NCBI GenBank assembly: GCA_964023275.1
Contig: OZ029922.1
Location: 1,198,741 to 1,262,740 of the forward strand
Source: Norana najaformis
Taxonomy: Eukaryota > Annelida > Clitellata > Crassiclitellata > Hormogastridae
Direction: 5' to 3'
Length of the DNA stretch: 64,000 bases
Shown: positions 12,201 to 22,990 of the stretch, in pieces
Numbering within the stretch: the stretch's first letter is position 1
How the letters are laid out: each line of letters opens with the position of its first letter
Notes under the pieces: model-generated
The model's database searches: none
Seen by the model: only the letters and a program-made list of their open reading frames with translations
Told to the model about the DNA's origin: nothing
Made by a program: the position numbers and the translations under genes

Positions 12201-15200
12201 GTATATGTAAGCTAGTTCAAGCTCAGTAAATCTTGAATTGGTTTGTAGCATGGAGGTAGGTGAGATAGTTACTGTGCAGGGACATTGAGCAAGTCCTTCG
12301 CTTACAACTGCTCAACACTTGGTTGATGCTTAGTCATTAGATAACTGTGCTTAGTAAATGCAGAAATGGTAAAAAATAATCTATAAACCGCTGCTTTGCG
12401 AATCCTGACCAGAACTACAGCAGTACTGTCTCAGCTCCTACATTTTATGTTTAATTAATTTTTAGTGTATTCATTGTTAAGAAAAGGGTTTTTTTCTTTG
12501 CAGTAATATTATTTATGGCAAAGAACTGATAGTTTATGTATGTATTTATTTAAAGCACTTATTATGTTAAGTAAATCTTTGTATGGGGTGCAGATAAATG
12601 TTCATTGGGATCAAGATGATGTTTGCAAAGGGCCAAAACGGAGTCATGCAAAGGCCAGGGTAAAACAACGAGTCTTGACAATTGGTTTAAAAGTGAGTTG
12701 ACAAGTCAGGCCTTTTTTGTGGTAGACGATTCCAAATACAGGGGGCACAGCAGATAACAGCATTCGTCCAGTGCCAATATTTATTCGTGTTGTACAAGTA
12801 GTAACCAGTACTGATGTTAACCGAGCCATTTTCTTGTCTTTAGCCATCTTCGATCTGAAGGTTGGCAGGAACCGTCTGTTTCCAGCCGTTTCTATCTTCT
12901 GTTGTCCTCAGTAGTTGACTCATAGTTAATCCTGTCCAAGACCTCAAGTTCTTAATCGAGGCTGTTCGTGCACTCTCAGTATCAGTAACTCATAGTGTAC
13001 CAACGGACTGAACTGAAAATGTCACTATTGCATGGTTGTATGTGTTGTGTTAGATGGAGGATTCTGCCACCTGCAAAGTCCACAAGGGTTTTGATCCAGC
13101 GTCCAGAATCATGGACTCTTTGTTGACCATCAGCTGTCCTGCAATTCAGATCCAGCCCATAGGTAGTGGACTGAGTTTGAAAATCGCAGACCAGGTTGGA
13201 AACTCATCGTCAGAGTTGCAAACAAGTTGTCTGAAACCAGTTGATGAAATGGGTGGTGGGGAATTCCGCAAACAGCGTGCAGAAGCTTCTAGTAGCAGTT
13301 CTTATCGTTGCACTAGTCGCAGTCAAGATGATAATGAGAACTTGAAAGATACAAGTGACTTACACGATGTGAATTATACCAACGAGGGCAGTCGTGGTCT
13401 CTGCATAAACACTTTTCCCCGTAACGTTAAAACTAGATGGTTGGCAATGACAAACAGGTCAGCTGAGATAGATCCCTTCAGAAATTCTTCGTCTACATCT
13501 GTGAATAACCTTGGCTGCAATAGGTCCATGTCATCTGACACAGTTAATGATAATTGTGCCCTTAATTCTGATGAGTTCGTTGCCAAAGGCAACCATCTGT
13601 TGAGAAGCGAATCAGCTTACAAGAAGCAGGCATCGAGCGATTACGAAGTGTCTACTACAGATCCGTGGATGGTGGATTTGCATGTCAACCACAAGAAGAG
13701 TGCGGCCCCTACGAGGATCAACTCAAAATGCCCACAGCGGGCAGATCAGATTGTGACATGCAGCTCAGCGTACGATGACGGAGAACCTGTTTCGGAAATG
13801 CCGCGCATCGAAAAAGAGGATGGAGAAATAACAGACGATGAACCTGACAACTCAGCGTCACGCTACGTTGACAGGCCACCCTCTGGTGTTGCAAGTTCAG
13901 AGATATCATCAACAAACTATCGCTGGAACCATCCATACCCCCCTAATTTTCGAGGCAGCAGGGGCTGGAGCTGGCGGGGCAACTCTCGAGGCTCGTATCG
14001 TCCATTCAAGTTCCGAGGGCACAGCCAGCGGGGTTCCTACTGGCAGAGAGATCCACCTTTGCGGCAGCCCGGCCTCTCTGAGTTCCAGGGTTGCAGGAAG
14101 TCGTGCTCACCAGATTGTGAGGAGTCACATGTCGATTCTTCGTCTGGAGTCTCTTCCGTTTCAAGGTGGAAAGTGAAAGAGCTTGTCGTAGGAAGTCCAA
14201 TAACGTCTGATGAAGATGACTATGTTGGTCGCAACGACTCAAACCACAGCTCTCCATTATCCAAGGAGTCGGGAGTCGAAAGATTCTCTACGAGATCAAA
14301 GTCGCCCACCTGCCAAAAGGACGAGAAAACAGAAAATGAGCGCAAGGAGAAAGAACCGAGAAAACGGTCGTCTTCAACGTCCTCATTCTCCTCTTCTTCT
14401 TCTGACTCAGAACAGCGTTGCTCCCATCAGTCCAGCCAACAAGGCACAAAGAAGAAGGTGATGTATTTGAGAGCTGTATTTTTAGGATGAGATAAACAGC
14501 TGTGCTGTTAAGTTTGCTTTTTGAGAAGGGATAGACAGCTGCACAAATTTAGTACCAACTGCTTATCCCTTACTGAAAATACATTCTTGATTTGTTCATT
14601 GACTTGCTAAAAATACATACTTAATTTATGCAGCAGTGTATTCCTTGCTAAAAGTTTCAAAGTCGTGAACAGTTACGTAGATCTCTTACGCATGCTTAGT
14701 CTCAGACGTAGACATTCTGCTTTGCAATGAATTGTGAGGTAAGGTAACCGGTAACTTAGCCAGGGCAAAGCCGTAGAATTTGCTGCCCAGTTCAGTTTGT
14801 GCTGTCAGTTCTTTGATGTCAGTGAGGCCTAAACTAAAGACTCATCTTCTTCAACTTGCCTATCCACCGTTGTCTGGCATCTTGTTTCTCTGACATATCG
14901 GAATACAGCCTGGCTTTTCCAATAGATTATGATTTTTTATTGCAATTTCACATGATTGATGCCTTGGGAATTGTTGTAGCAGTGCTGTAGAAGTCTTTAG
15001 ATTGGATTAGATCAGATTAAGGTAAGTTTTTTGACGTTAATGGCCATGATTCACAGATTTGGTATGTCATTGAACACTGGATGCTATGTATATTTAGAGG
15101 AAGTGTACAGCTATATGGATTTATAATTTGCCTTTAGTATGAAATGAACAACTGTACCAGTGAGTTTGTATGCAGAGATTAAGAGCTGCACGAATCAAGT

Positions 15201-18200
15201 ATGTAGTTTAAATAAGGGATGAACAGATGTACAGATGTGTGTTAATTTCATGCTTATTTTCCTGTCACCAGATGTCACTCATGGAATATAGAAAACGCAT
15301 GAAACGCAGGCGTAAGAGCATAGTCCAGGGTGAGCCTCTAGCAAAAGCCTCCTTTCCTCGGGAAAATCCAACAATTGGAGTTTATGCTTCCACTGAGGAT
15401 CGGTTTGAGGTGGAGAGAAGAGAAATTGCTGACGCAATACAGAAACTCAGTTCAGGTGCGTAGTGTGGTCACGCAGTAAAGCAATTTGAATTCTAGTCAG
15501 TGCTTTAAATATTTTTCTGTATGATTTTTATTTCCATCAACATTTAAAGAGATTAGATGGGGAGTCAGAAAAAGTCTGAGAATCAGGAAATCATTATTAT
15601 TATTAACATTAATAATGACAACTTAGTAGCATTATAATATTATTTTGCTTTTTATAAGAAATGATATTATAGAGATCCTTGATTGGGAATATAATTGTTA
15701 GTTGTGATAATTTTCTGAGCAGGTTTTGTGTGCTATAGGACTTTCTTCTTAATGAACACTGTTTTGGCTAATGTAGGCAGCGCTTTTGTAAGTTACTTTA
15801 CAGATGGTGTATTAAGTGTCTAGATAACTAAATAGTATTAGTAGCAGTGCAATAATTGACTGTATTCTCAGCCTAGCCTTTAATTTTGATGCATCATTCT
15901 AAGCTTCTTTAGCCAGGTGCCTAGTTGAGAGCTGAGGTAAAGAACTAGGTTATGATAAAGAGGCATGGTAGCTGATTGGACAGAGCGCTTGGCTTGTAAT
16001 GCAGAGAGTATGGGTTCGAGCAGGGGGTAGCAGTAGATTGTGCAGGTTGTGCAAAGCACAAGGGCCCACGAGGCCAGGGGCCGCCTGGGCCCCCAAAGGG
16101 CCAAGGTCCGGTTGCTCAATTACGTAAAGCAAAATAGCCAAAGTTCAGTTTGCACAAGGACCCTCGGAAGGCTAGCTACGCCACTGGGTTCGAGCCTCCC
16201 CTTACACAGTTACTTCACCCACAATTGCTTCGTGACTTGAATTCAGATTTACTGACCTTGCATATGTAACAAGTGTAAAATAATACTAATAACGATAACG
16301 GATTTGTCTCTGGTTAAGAAAAGTTCAAACGCAGCACCCAAAAGGAAATTTACTGTTTCTACTTAATTTCAGTGACTCCAGTTACCACTGTTAGCAACTG
16401 CACAACCCAAGTTCCGGTTAAGTTGCTGAGTCTGACTGAACGTCTACGCTACGAGTTTGGAGTCGACGCATCAGATGAAACAGATGCCCAGCCAGATGGC
16501 GAGGATGATGGTAAGACTTGCCTTGATTTCTGGTAAGATTTGCCTTGATTTCTGGTAAGATTTGCCTTGATTTCTGGTAAGACTTGTTTTGATTTCTGGT
16601 AAGACTTGCTTTGATTTCTGGTAAGATTTGCCTTGATTTCTGGTAAGAGCTACCCCAACATTTTGTAAGATTTAGCTGACGGTTTTTTGTAACTCTTGTT
16701 TTTGACATTTTGTAAGACAGCATCTTCAAATATTTAAATTCTGGTATAGATTTTTAAGTCTTGCATTGACAGTAAGCTTGCCACAACATCCTATAAGACT
16801 TGCGTGGACATTTTTCTGTGACTTGCCTGATGATGTTTTCTGATGTCTAGCTCACAAGCTCCACTCTTGATGAGGCACTACACAAGAAATGTTGGACACG
16901 CTTGCACCCATTTTATGTGCCGAAACCTAAGTAAGTAAGTAAGCTTCATTTGCGTGAGTGCCGCAAAGCGTTGTGTTGTGACCTGGCCTTATGAAAGAAT
17001 TTAGTTAGCATGAGTTTTGTGTGGTATGAGCCAGTCTTGAGCTTGTGTGTATTTGTGGTCAGTGCAGTCAATGCACGCAGTTTGCAAACAACAAAACATA
17101 CTAAGCTGGAAGGAATGAAAGCACAATGGCAGCAAATGCAATATTATTTACAGCAGTTTAAAAATCTAACTTTTTATGAAGTTTGGTTGAAAGCGAATTG
17201 AAAATTGTTTTTCAGATGAACCACCTCCACCGCCACCCCCGCCGCCTCCTGTTTCTCTCCCCATCTTCAGATTACCTGACACAACCCAACGGCCCCCACT
17301 TCCACTCTCACCGGAGCCACCCCCTCCACCACCTCCAGCTGATACGCCTCCTCCCCCACCACCTCCCCCTTTTCCACCATCAAGTCGGCTGTGGCCAAAG
17401 CTGGATAGGCTAGTGCAAGGTCTTGGCACCATATTGTCTTCGCAGACTGGTCAGTCACCAAATCTCTCCACAACAGTTCGGATTGTACCGGAAAACGCAA
17501 AACTTGACACATTTCGCTGTGGTGCCACTCCTCAACCTGTGGGGATGCAGTCACCAAAGACAGTCTTGGTGCTGGAGCAGGCACTGCCAGGGGCGCAGTA
17601 TGGCAGCCTGTCAGGAAGAACACCAAGTAAGGGCACAACACCATTCAACGGACCAACGTCACGTCCCAAGGGCGTCAAAGTGGAACATTTTGCATCGGTC
17701 AAAAGACAGACCCCACGACCTATTGTACCTGGTTCACTTAGGTACTCAAAGAACATCACAGTCCCAGGAAAACAACACGACATTTCGGTTGCCCCGACCT
17801 TTAGAAGCGAGTCGGGAGCCGGAATGCACGTGCCCCAAGCGGGGAATTCCCCTAGGATTTATCCAGGCGAGGGGGGTAGCTCAGTGCCAATGCAAGCACA
17901 TGTTCCAGATTTTACTTGCAACAGTGTAACTAGACTGGGAGCACCCACTCATCCAAACTGTGGGCAGAAATCCCCCTTCTTACCGCAAGGATTACGCTCT
18001 CCATTACTCCAGCACCCTCGGCAACCGAACGTAAAGTTACCGAAAGCAGGGCCTGACTGTTCTCTGCCGCCTCCTCGAGTCATTTTGCCCCACGTCCGAC
18101 CGCCTGGCTCGCCAATGGGCGAAAACATTTCCGGTGGTTTGTACGACTGCATGGGACCTGGAAACGTAAGGCCTAATATCCATAGACACCAGCGCCCCAC

Positions 18201-19865
18201 ATTTACCGAAACCAGAGAGGGTTTTCCTCGGCCAAAAGTGGCACCGACACCTGGCGACTATGACCACGAACAGATCCACATGGAAGAATATCACCTGGAG
18301 CAGCAGGAAGATCACCGGCACTACCGAGGTCGCAACAGCTTCAGGTCGTTGCCATCGACAACGGAGGAGGTGGAGTTTGAAGTGGGTGTCGAACGACAGA
18401 ACTGGTTGCCAAGGAGGTCGTGGAGCACGGGTCGAGCGCAGAGTTCCCGGGCAGAGGCGGACTTTGATGGTCGCCTTGGTGACGAAATGGAAAGCCAGAC
18501 GTCGGCTCGTAAAGTTCTGCCGCTGATGTCCATCAAAAGCTTTCCGACAAAGCAGTTTTCAGGTAGAAAATTATATTCTTATTATTTTTCAGACAATTTA
18601 TTTGGTTCCATATAGCAAAAACTCAAGACAATGGCACCTTACAAACAAAGTTCTGCATTCTGTTGAACTACTCTTATGTAGTACTTATTACTATTAGTTA
18701 CATTGGTATTGTATACTGTTATTTAGTACTTATTACTTTTAATGACGTTAGTATCTGTGTTAGTATGCATATTACATATAGTATAGCTCTTTAATCAATA
18801 TTAATATTAGTGTTTTAGTAGTAGTTCAGTATTGGTGCTATTAGCAGTATTATTATCAGTTTAATTATTCATAGTAACCTGGTAGTTAAAGTATTGGTAC
18901 AAAACTTCTGTAATGCTGTTTTTGTAAGGCATTGGGCATCATTTGATTTTTGCCCAAAATGAAACCACAATAAAAATGCATTTATTGAGCATCACTGTCT
19001 AATGACTAAGCGTCAATTGATGGTGCTGAGCAATTGTGAATGAAGGACATATTCAAGGTCCCTACACTGTAACCGTCTCACTGGAGGAGGCTCCAACCAA
19101 TACTCACTGCATTACAAGCTCCACAGTTCACAATTCAATTGGTCAAGTCCAGTTGAAATGAAGTAGGTCAGACAATGCAGAAGTCGGGTTATGCTGGGCA
19201 AGTCTCTTGCACCAGAGGAACCTTATATGTAGGTATGTACTGTATCTGAACACTTACAGTGGCACTATAATCATGGCTGTTTGAGTAGTTCTAGAAAGAT
19301 AAAGTGAGAACGTTTTGCGTGAATTCTGACTTGAACAGTGTCAAAGCACCAGAAGGACTGACATTTTTACAATATGGAGGCTCTCTAAGGGTGCTGATGA
19401 GTTTCTCTTGAAGCGGTGCTATATAAATTTGCAATAACTAATTGCAGATTCTTTTGCTTTGTATTTCATAATGCATTCCCTGTTTACTTGTATTCTTCAG
19501 ATGAGACTTTGACCAGCATATCGTCGCCGCAAGGTCCTTCGTCACAGTCGAAACGATCTCTGAATTGGTCGGAGTCATGGCACGACGTAAGCCAGTCTGA
19601 CAGGGTGTCCGATGCTAATCTGACGCCTTCCTCTGCCAACAGCGAATCAACCAACCATGACTCACTCCCGATGTCGGCTCATGACAGAACGATGGACTTT
19701 GCCGAGAACAGTCTTGATAGCTTGATCGAACTTGCCCCAGGCGATCGAAATGCTCCGAGGACCAACAGTCGATCGTCCTCTCGAAGCGAGTTCATTCGAT
19801 CGAGTCTCGAGCGAAATCGAGCGTGTCAGGCGATCCTCCGGAAGCAGATGTCAGATTCGCTGTGA
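201..19865 (+). CDS. SETD5/KMT2E: KMT2E/SETD5-like SET-domain chromatin protein (5' partial, 18 exons)
   Basis: The family consists of nuclear SET-domain regulators that associate with co-repressor complexes. Inferred coding exons: 201-389, 931-1203, 2048-2139, 2866-2986, 3406-3518, 4762-4839, 5471-5588, 6469-6672, 7020-8327, 9219-9491, 10267-10485, 11509-11584, 11859-12070, 13054-14457, 15272-15455, 16373-16510, 17216-18562 and 19501-19865 (TGA). Phases agree at every junction and the total is 6714 nt, a multiple of three. Family hallmarks, in order: a basic linker; the SET domain with [15 protein letters not shown] and [22 protein letters not shown] after the SET; RWLRQAI; TPLKKRR; and SLMEYRKR. 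The N-terminal PHD finger expected for the family would lie upstream of the window. The 3' part has long proline runs (17218-17395). Uncertain borders: the first acceptor (196 or 201), the donor at 1186 or 1204, the donor at 11585, and the end at 12070. I cannot separate KMT2E from SETD5; an invertebrate may carry a single pro-orthologue. Confidence 0.9.
490..725 (+). mobile_element. tRNA-like SINE in the first visible intron of the SETD5-like gene
   Basis: The head TCTAATGGTTAGCATGCTGG with GGGGCTCAAATCCCTGCC has tRNA A- and B-box form. The remainder is degenerate. It is not a functional tRNA: no acceptor-stem pairing was found by eye. Confidence 0.5.
1390..1557 (+). mobile_element. TTAGA-tailed interspersed repeat
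   Basis: CTGATGCCTTGTGCATTATG, ATAATGGTGCTAGAAAAGTC and ATTAGATTAGATTAGATT: one of at least ten copies of a repeat ending in a TTAGA microsatellite. Others listed are at 2405, 5690, 11125, 14820, 27165, 49107 and 54228. Confidence 0.6.
2131..2210 (+). repeat. 30-bp repeat carrying three 5' splice sites
   Basis: ACAGGTAAGC, ACAGGTAAGT and ACAGGTAAGC occur with GT at exactly 2140, 2170 and 2200. The first is the donor of the first SET exon. Confidence 0.8.
2405..2600 (-). mobile_element. TTAGA-tailed repeat, inverted
   Basis: TCTAATCTAATCTATGTGAC, CAAGGCATCAATCGATGGTC and CACTTCAGGTGAAACGG; the reverse complement of the family at 5690. Confidence 0.6.
3635..3850 (-). mobile_element. tRNA-derived SINE, inverted
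   Basis: Reverse complement of the family at 22795: GGACTTGCTCAAGGTCCCTA with GTTACTG-type words, and an inverted tRNA-like head with ACAAGCCGAGTACTCTACC at the right side. Confidence 0.6.
4424..4475 (+). repeat. 24-bp tandem duplication
   Basis: CGCAGACACTTGAAAACTGT occurs twice in direct succession. Confidence 0.8.
5690..5900 (+). mobile_element. TTAGA-tailed repeat
   Basis: GACCATCGATTGATGCCTTG, ATAATGGTGCTGTAGAAGTC and ATTAGATTAGATTAGG. It sits in an intron of the SETD5-like gene. Confidence 0.6.
9600..9885 (-). mobile_element. Second-family SINE, inverted
   Basis: The reverse complement of GGCAAGTCCTGC...GGCCCCATGTC is present, with an inverted B box at GGAGTTGAACCCGCAACCAC (about 9840-9860). 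Confidence 0.65.
11125..11300 (-). mobile_element. TTAGA-tailed repeat, inverted
   Basis: GATCTAATGACTTCTACTGT, ATACATCAATCAATGATTGC, CCGTTGGAGAAGCACAGTTG and CAGGCTACAGTGGGTAAGC match the inverted family. Confidence 0.6.
11690..11765 (+). repeat. Degenerate ~24-bp repeat with 3' splice-site-like units
   Basis: CCTTTTCCAGCTTG occurs twice, followed by CCATTTCCAGCC, each preceded by a pyrimidine-rich stretch, in the intron before the exon at 11859. Confidence 0.6.
12240..12400 (+). mobile_element. SINE body and tail fragment
   Basis: Contains GATAGTTACTGTGCAGGGAC, TTGAGCAAGTCCTTCGC and a TTAGTAAATGCAG tail, matching the 3' half of the tRNA-SINE at 22795; the tRNA head is mostly missing. Confidence 0.6.
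12830..12935 (+). repeat. Dispersed repeat shared with 44985-45085
   Basis: TTCTTGTCTTTAGCCATCTT, CGATCTGAAGGTTGG and GTTGTCCTCAGTAGTTGACT also occur in the same order and orientation near 44990-45075. Confidence 0.75.
13054..14457 (+). other. Large exon: acidic, RG-rich and Ser/Arg-rich disordered region
   Basis: This 1404-nt exon runs from a TAG acceptor at 13051-13053 to a GT donor at 14458 and encodes 468 residues of the SETD5-like protein. Near its middle is [13 protein letters not shown]. An aromatic and Arg-Gly rich stretch follows ([19 protein letters not shown], then [15 protein letters not shown]), then a Lys/Glu-rich segment and a Ser run with basic residues ([17 protein letters not shown]). 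Such compositions are typical of RNA-binding or condensate-forming proteins. The exon is joined in phase 0 to the conserved SLMEYRKR exon, which supports its place in this gene. It begins with an ATG that could also act as an internal start. Confidence 0.75.
14820..15022 (+). mobile_element. TTAGA-tailed repeat
   Basis: TTCTTCAACTTGCCTATCCA, TGATTGATGCCTTGGGAATT and GTGCTGTAGAAGTCTTTAGA followed by TTAGAT-type words. Confidence 0.6.
15955..16290 (+). mobile_element. tRNA-derived SINE, interrupted by the hAT MITE
   Basis: The head resembles a tRNA (GGTAGCTGATTGGACAGAGC as A box, GGTTCGAGC as B box). It is split at 16020/16187 by the MITE. The tail (TTACTGACCTTGCATATG, then an AAT-rich run) matches the intact copy at 53100. 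Confidence 0.75.
16021..16186 (+). mobile_element. hAT-type MITE, copy 1, nested in a SINE
   Basis: A 166-bp element beginning CAGGGGG and ending GCTACGCCACTG, flanked by an exact 8-bp duplication GGTTCGAG (16013-16020 and 16187-16194). The termini match the inverted ends of the other two copies. An 8-bp duplication with CAG..CTG ends is the hAT superfamily signature. It carries no transposase. Confidence 0.88.
16511..16650 (+). repeat. 22-bp tandem repeat of a 5' splice site
   Basis: Units of the form GTAAGAyTTGCCTTGATTTCTG are repeated six to seven times, starting at the exon donor (16511). More degenerate units (TTTGTAAGA, CTATAAGACTTG) continue to about 16850. Confidence 0.9.
18960..19125 (-). 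mobile_element. SINE fragment, inverted, in the last SETD5-like intron
   Basis: Inverted version of the 22795 family, with TGCATTTATTGAGCATCACT, TAATGACTAAGCGTCAATTG and TTCAAGGTCCCTACACTGTA. Confidence 0.6.
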
Positions 19866-22134
19866 CAGTTGAAAGCAGATCTCTCAGATGAACTAATGTC
19901 TGATGCTCTGAGGGGATCATCTTTCTAAAGTGAGAAGGCAATTCATCTGCGATTTAGGATTGATTTCTAAACAGTTCACCTGCAGTTCATCGATGATTCA
20001 GTAAAGATTCATCGCAGATTATGCAGGGTTGTTTGAGTGACTTACCAATTTACGAACAAATCGCCAGCGATTGAAAGAACTGAGCAGTGAATTTCCAATG
20101 ACTAATTAGTGGTTCGAGAGTGATTCACGTTTGAGAACGTGACTCGCTTGGTAGAAAACTGTTAACTGTTTCTCTATTGACCTTTTCTTCTCAAATTTTT
20201 GCCAGTTAGTTTGTTTTTGAAGTTGTCGTGCATGAGATGTTCGCTTTTGAAGTTGTTCTGTCGTGAATATCCTTAGAGCAGTTTAAGGTTTACCCACGTT
20301 GCTTGTTTAGCTGACACTTATTTTTTATGTCAGTGATTACTGTCCTGGAAGTGATGAGGATTTCTGAATGACTGAATCCAGAAGATTAGAAATGAAGAGG
20401 CATATGAGAAGGCCATAGTTCTTGATGACGTTGACTTTAGCTCACAGTTTTTGTATTATGGCCGCCTTTTAGTTTCCAGGTTTTTCGTGACCTGTTTTAA
20501 TTTTCCAGGTTTATTGAGCAACCTTTGCCCTTTTCGGTTTTTGGGCCAGCTCGTTGTCTAGCCCCCCAATCTCAAATAGGGGCTGTTGCAGGATTGGCCC
20601 CTCTGTATCCATCCTTGGATTTCTGTGAAAATACAGTGAGTTTAGTGATTGAATTGTAAGCATATTTTGCTTCTGTTGAACCTCGACAGATATACCTCAG
20701 AAGTTTGGCATGTCTTGCAGTTTTACTGGGTATTGGACCAGCAGTTGGTAGCTCGTTTACAAATGTAGTGGTGCTATAGAAGTTATTAGATTTGATTATA
20801 TTAGATTAGGTTAAAGCAGGGTGAAATTTGGGTTGGAAGAAGTGGTGCAGGAAAGACTTAGGGCCAGAGTGAAATTGTGGAAAATGAATCAATAAGTAGT
20901 TTGAATCAGTAAGGGGGAAGTTTCCTCTTGTCTCTGTAATTGTAAATGTAATTGAGAATTGGTGTAGCTCCTCTAGTAGAGGTATGTAACCTAAATGACG
21001 TTTAAGTCATTAAGAACGGAGACTTCATCAGTAAGCAACCTGGGTTTGAGGTAATGAGAGAAGTCGCCAGGAAGCTACATATGTGCAGGGCCCAACCAAA
21101 GGATTTGACCCCATGAAACAATCTGTTTGTAAATTGCACTGTGGGTGAAAGGGTTGGATATGATTGAAGGGATGACTCAGGAAAGGGATAGAACTCTGTT
21201 GCTTGTACCAAGTATGGATCTGAATTCCGGAACTTTACAATTAAATACAGCTGTCTTCACCACTTTGCCAATCTGCTTCAAAAATCATAAGATTTACATT
21301 GTAATACTAGCAGTTGTAACTTTTTAAATTGTTTTATTTTAAATCCTGAGGAATCATTTCTACCTCTGGTAGAAAATAGAGCAATGTTGCTATTTGATTT
21401 TATTATGCAGTAAATTTAAATATAACACCAAGTGAAGTAGTATCAGACAGTTGATTTATGTGAGAATTCTAGCTGTGTTACTATCTGCTGTTTTCAGACA
21501 CTGCTTTGAACTGTGTACATATAACAAGTACACGAATGCAGATATATATATATATGTGTATATTTGTGTATATAGTCTGTATAATACATGTATATCCATG
21601 TGTCATAAGTATATCCTTACATACATTGGTCTCTAAAGCTCCAGATATGTTTTAAAGGCAGTGGTGTGACTGCAAATATATTTCATGGGAAATTTCTTCT
21701 GCATAATTCGTTGTTGAGATCTCTGGTAGACGCTATATAAATTTTGTATTACATTACATTTCCCATCCATCAAAGCTGAGGAGATAGATAACTGGAACTG
21801 GGCACTATATCAATGTTTGATCATTAAACTGCATTACAAAATTATTGTAAATTGTGTAATGTACCTATACCTGTTCATTGACACTGTAGCATTGACGTGT
21901 ACAGATTTTTGTTGAGAATTGGATGCACTTTTACATACTGTAATTGTAACTGTAACAACACTTATATAGCGCCTCTGAGTATCTCGCAGCAGTGCTCTAT
22001 ACATGGCAATCAATTCAACGAAAAAAGGTTTGTTTTTAAAATTCCATAATACCATGGCATAAAATGTATTGCAGATACAACTAGGTGAAGACACTGGTCG
22101 CCTTCTACATACGTATGCACGTATATGGCCACAT

Positions 22135-22450
22135 GTTTATATAGCACCTTTGTTAACATCAAACAGTGAAAAGGTAAACTGCCATTTCCCTGACGGAATG
22201 TAGGGGTGGCACTCTTTTCCCCCTCTTTGCTCCTTGAGCCAGCAATGGATGAATCCCGAGGTCCTGGACACTGGGCCAGCACATCGCAGAACATGCCATG
22301 CACTTCTCAGCTTATGCCTCTGACAAATTCTGCTGCTTGAGACAAACAACTTGTCCAGGGTCTTTGCACAGAGTCCTTCCTCTCAGTAGGTGCAAATCCT
22401 CACCCTTTCGATCATAGACCCAGTCTGCTAACCAAAGAGGCTGCCATGTT
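22135..22450 (-). mobile_element. Second-family SINE, inverted
   Basis: Shares CAATGGATGAATCCCGAGG, TGGACACTGGGCCAGCACAT and CTTGTCCAGGGTCTTTGC with the copies at 9600 and 8970; the tRNA-like end is at the right (AGTCTGCTAACCAAAGAGGC). Confidence 0.65.
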
Positions 22451-22489
22451 GCACATCACAAAATTGCTTGCCTCGGTTTTAGCGTCTCT

Positions 22490-22665
22490 CTTGTTAGTGG
22501 TGGATTATGGAGCACAATGGGCCTATGACTCTTGAATCTTGTCCTGGAACCGAACCATTTCTGCCTGTCGATTTTGTTTTGACTGAGCGCCTGTGAATAA
22601 GCTGGTTCCTGCAACTTGGCTTTCGTTGGGCACTGCAGAAATCTCAAGATTACGATTACAATAGG
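22490..22665 (+). mobile_element. LINE 3'-end fragment with ATTACG tail
   Basis: TCCTGGAACCGAACCATTTC, GTTTTGACTGAGCGCCTGTG, AATAAGCTGGTTCC and GATTACGATTACAATAG match the 3' end of the LINE at 50885. Confidence 0.65.
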
Positions 22666-22794
22666 CCCCCCAGTTAGATTAACATTTCACCTGATTTAGC
22701 ATTTTGTAACATTACTATATCCCTGCCCTGCCAGCCTTCTTGTTTAATCACCATACCTCAGACCCCAGTGTTATTTTATCCACCCTTGTTTAAG

Positions 22795-22990
22795 TGGGGT
22801 ACAGTATCCGATTGGTTAGAGAGTGCTTGGCTTCTGCTGCGGAGAGTACAGGTTCGAGCCTCCTCTTCTGAGACGGTAACTGTGTAGGGACCTTGAGCAA
22901 GTCCTTCAATCACAATTGCTCAGCACCATTGATTGATGCTTAGTCATTAGATAGTGGCGCTTAATAAATGCAGTAAAAATTACTAAAATA
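22795..22990 (+). mobile_element. tRNA-derived SINE
   Basis: tRNA-like head (GATTGGTTAGAGAGTGC and GGTTCGAGCC), then GGGACCTTGAGCAAGTCCTT and a tail with GGCGCTTAATAAATGCAG. It is the same family as 53098 with a different tail. Confidence 0.7.

Noticed and set aside
17166-17432. Minus-strand Gly-rich frame
   Set aside because: It is the antisense of the polyproline-coding part of the SETD5-like exon.
17413-18615. The SETD5-like polyproline exon as an independent gene
   Set aside because: The exon opens at 17216 in phase with 16373-16510 and its donor at 18563 joins 19501 in phase, so it is internal.
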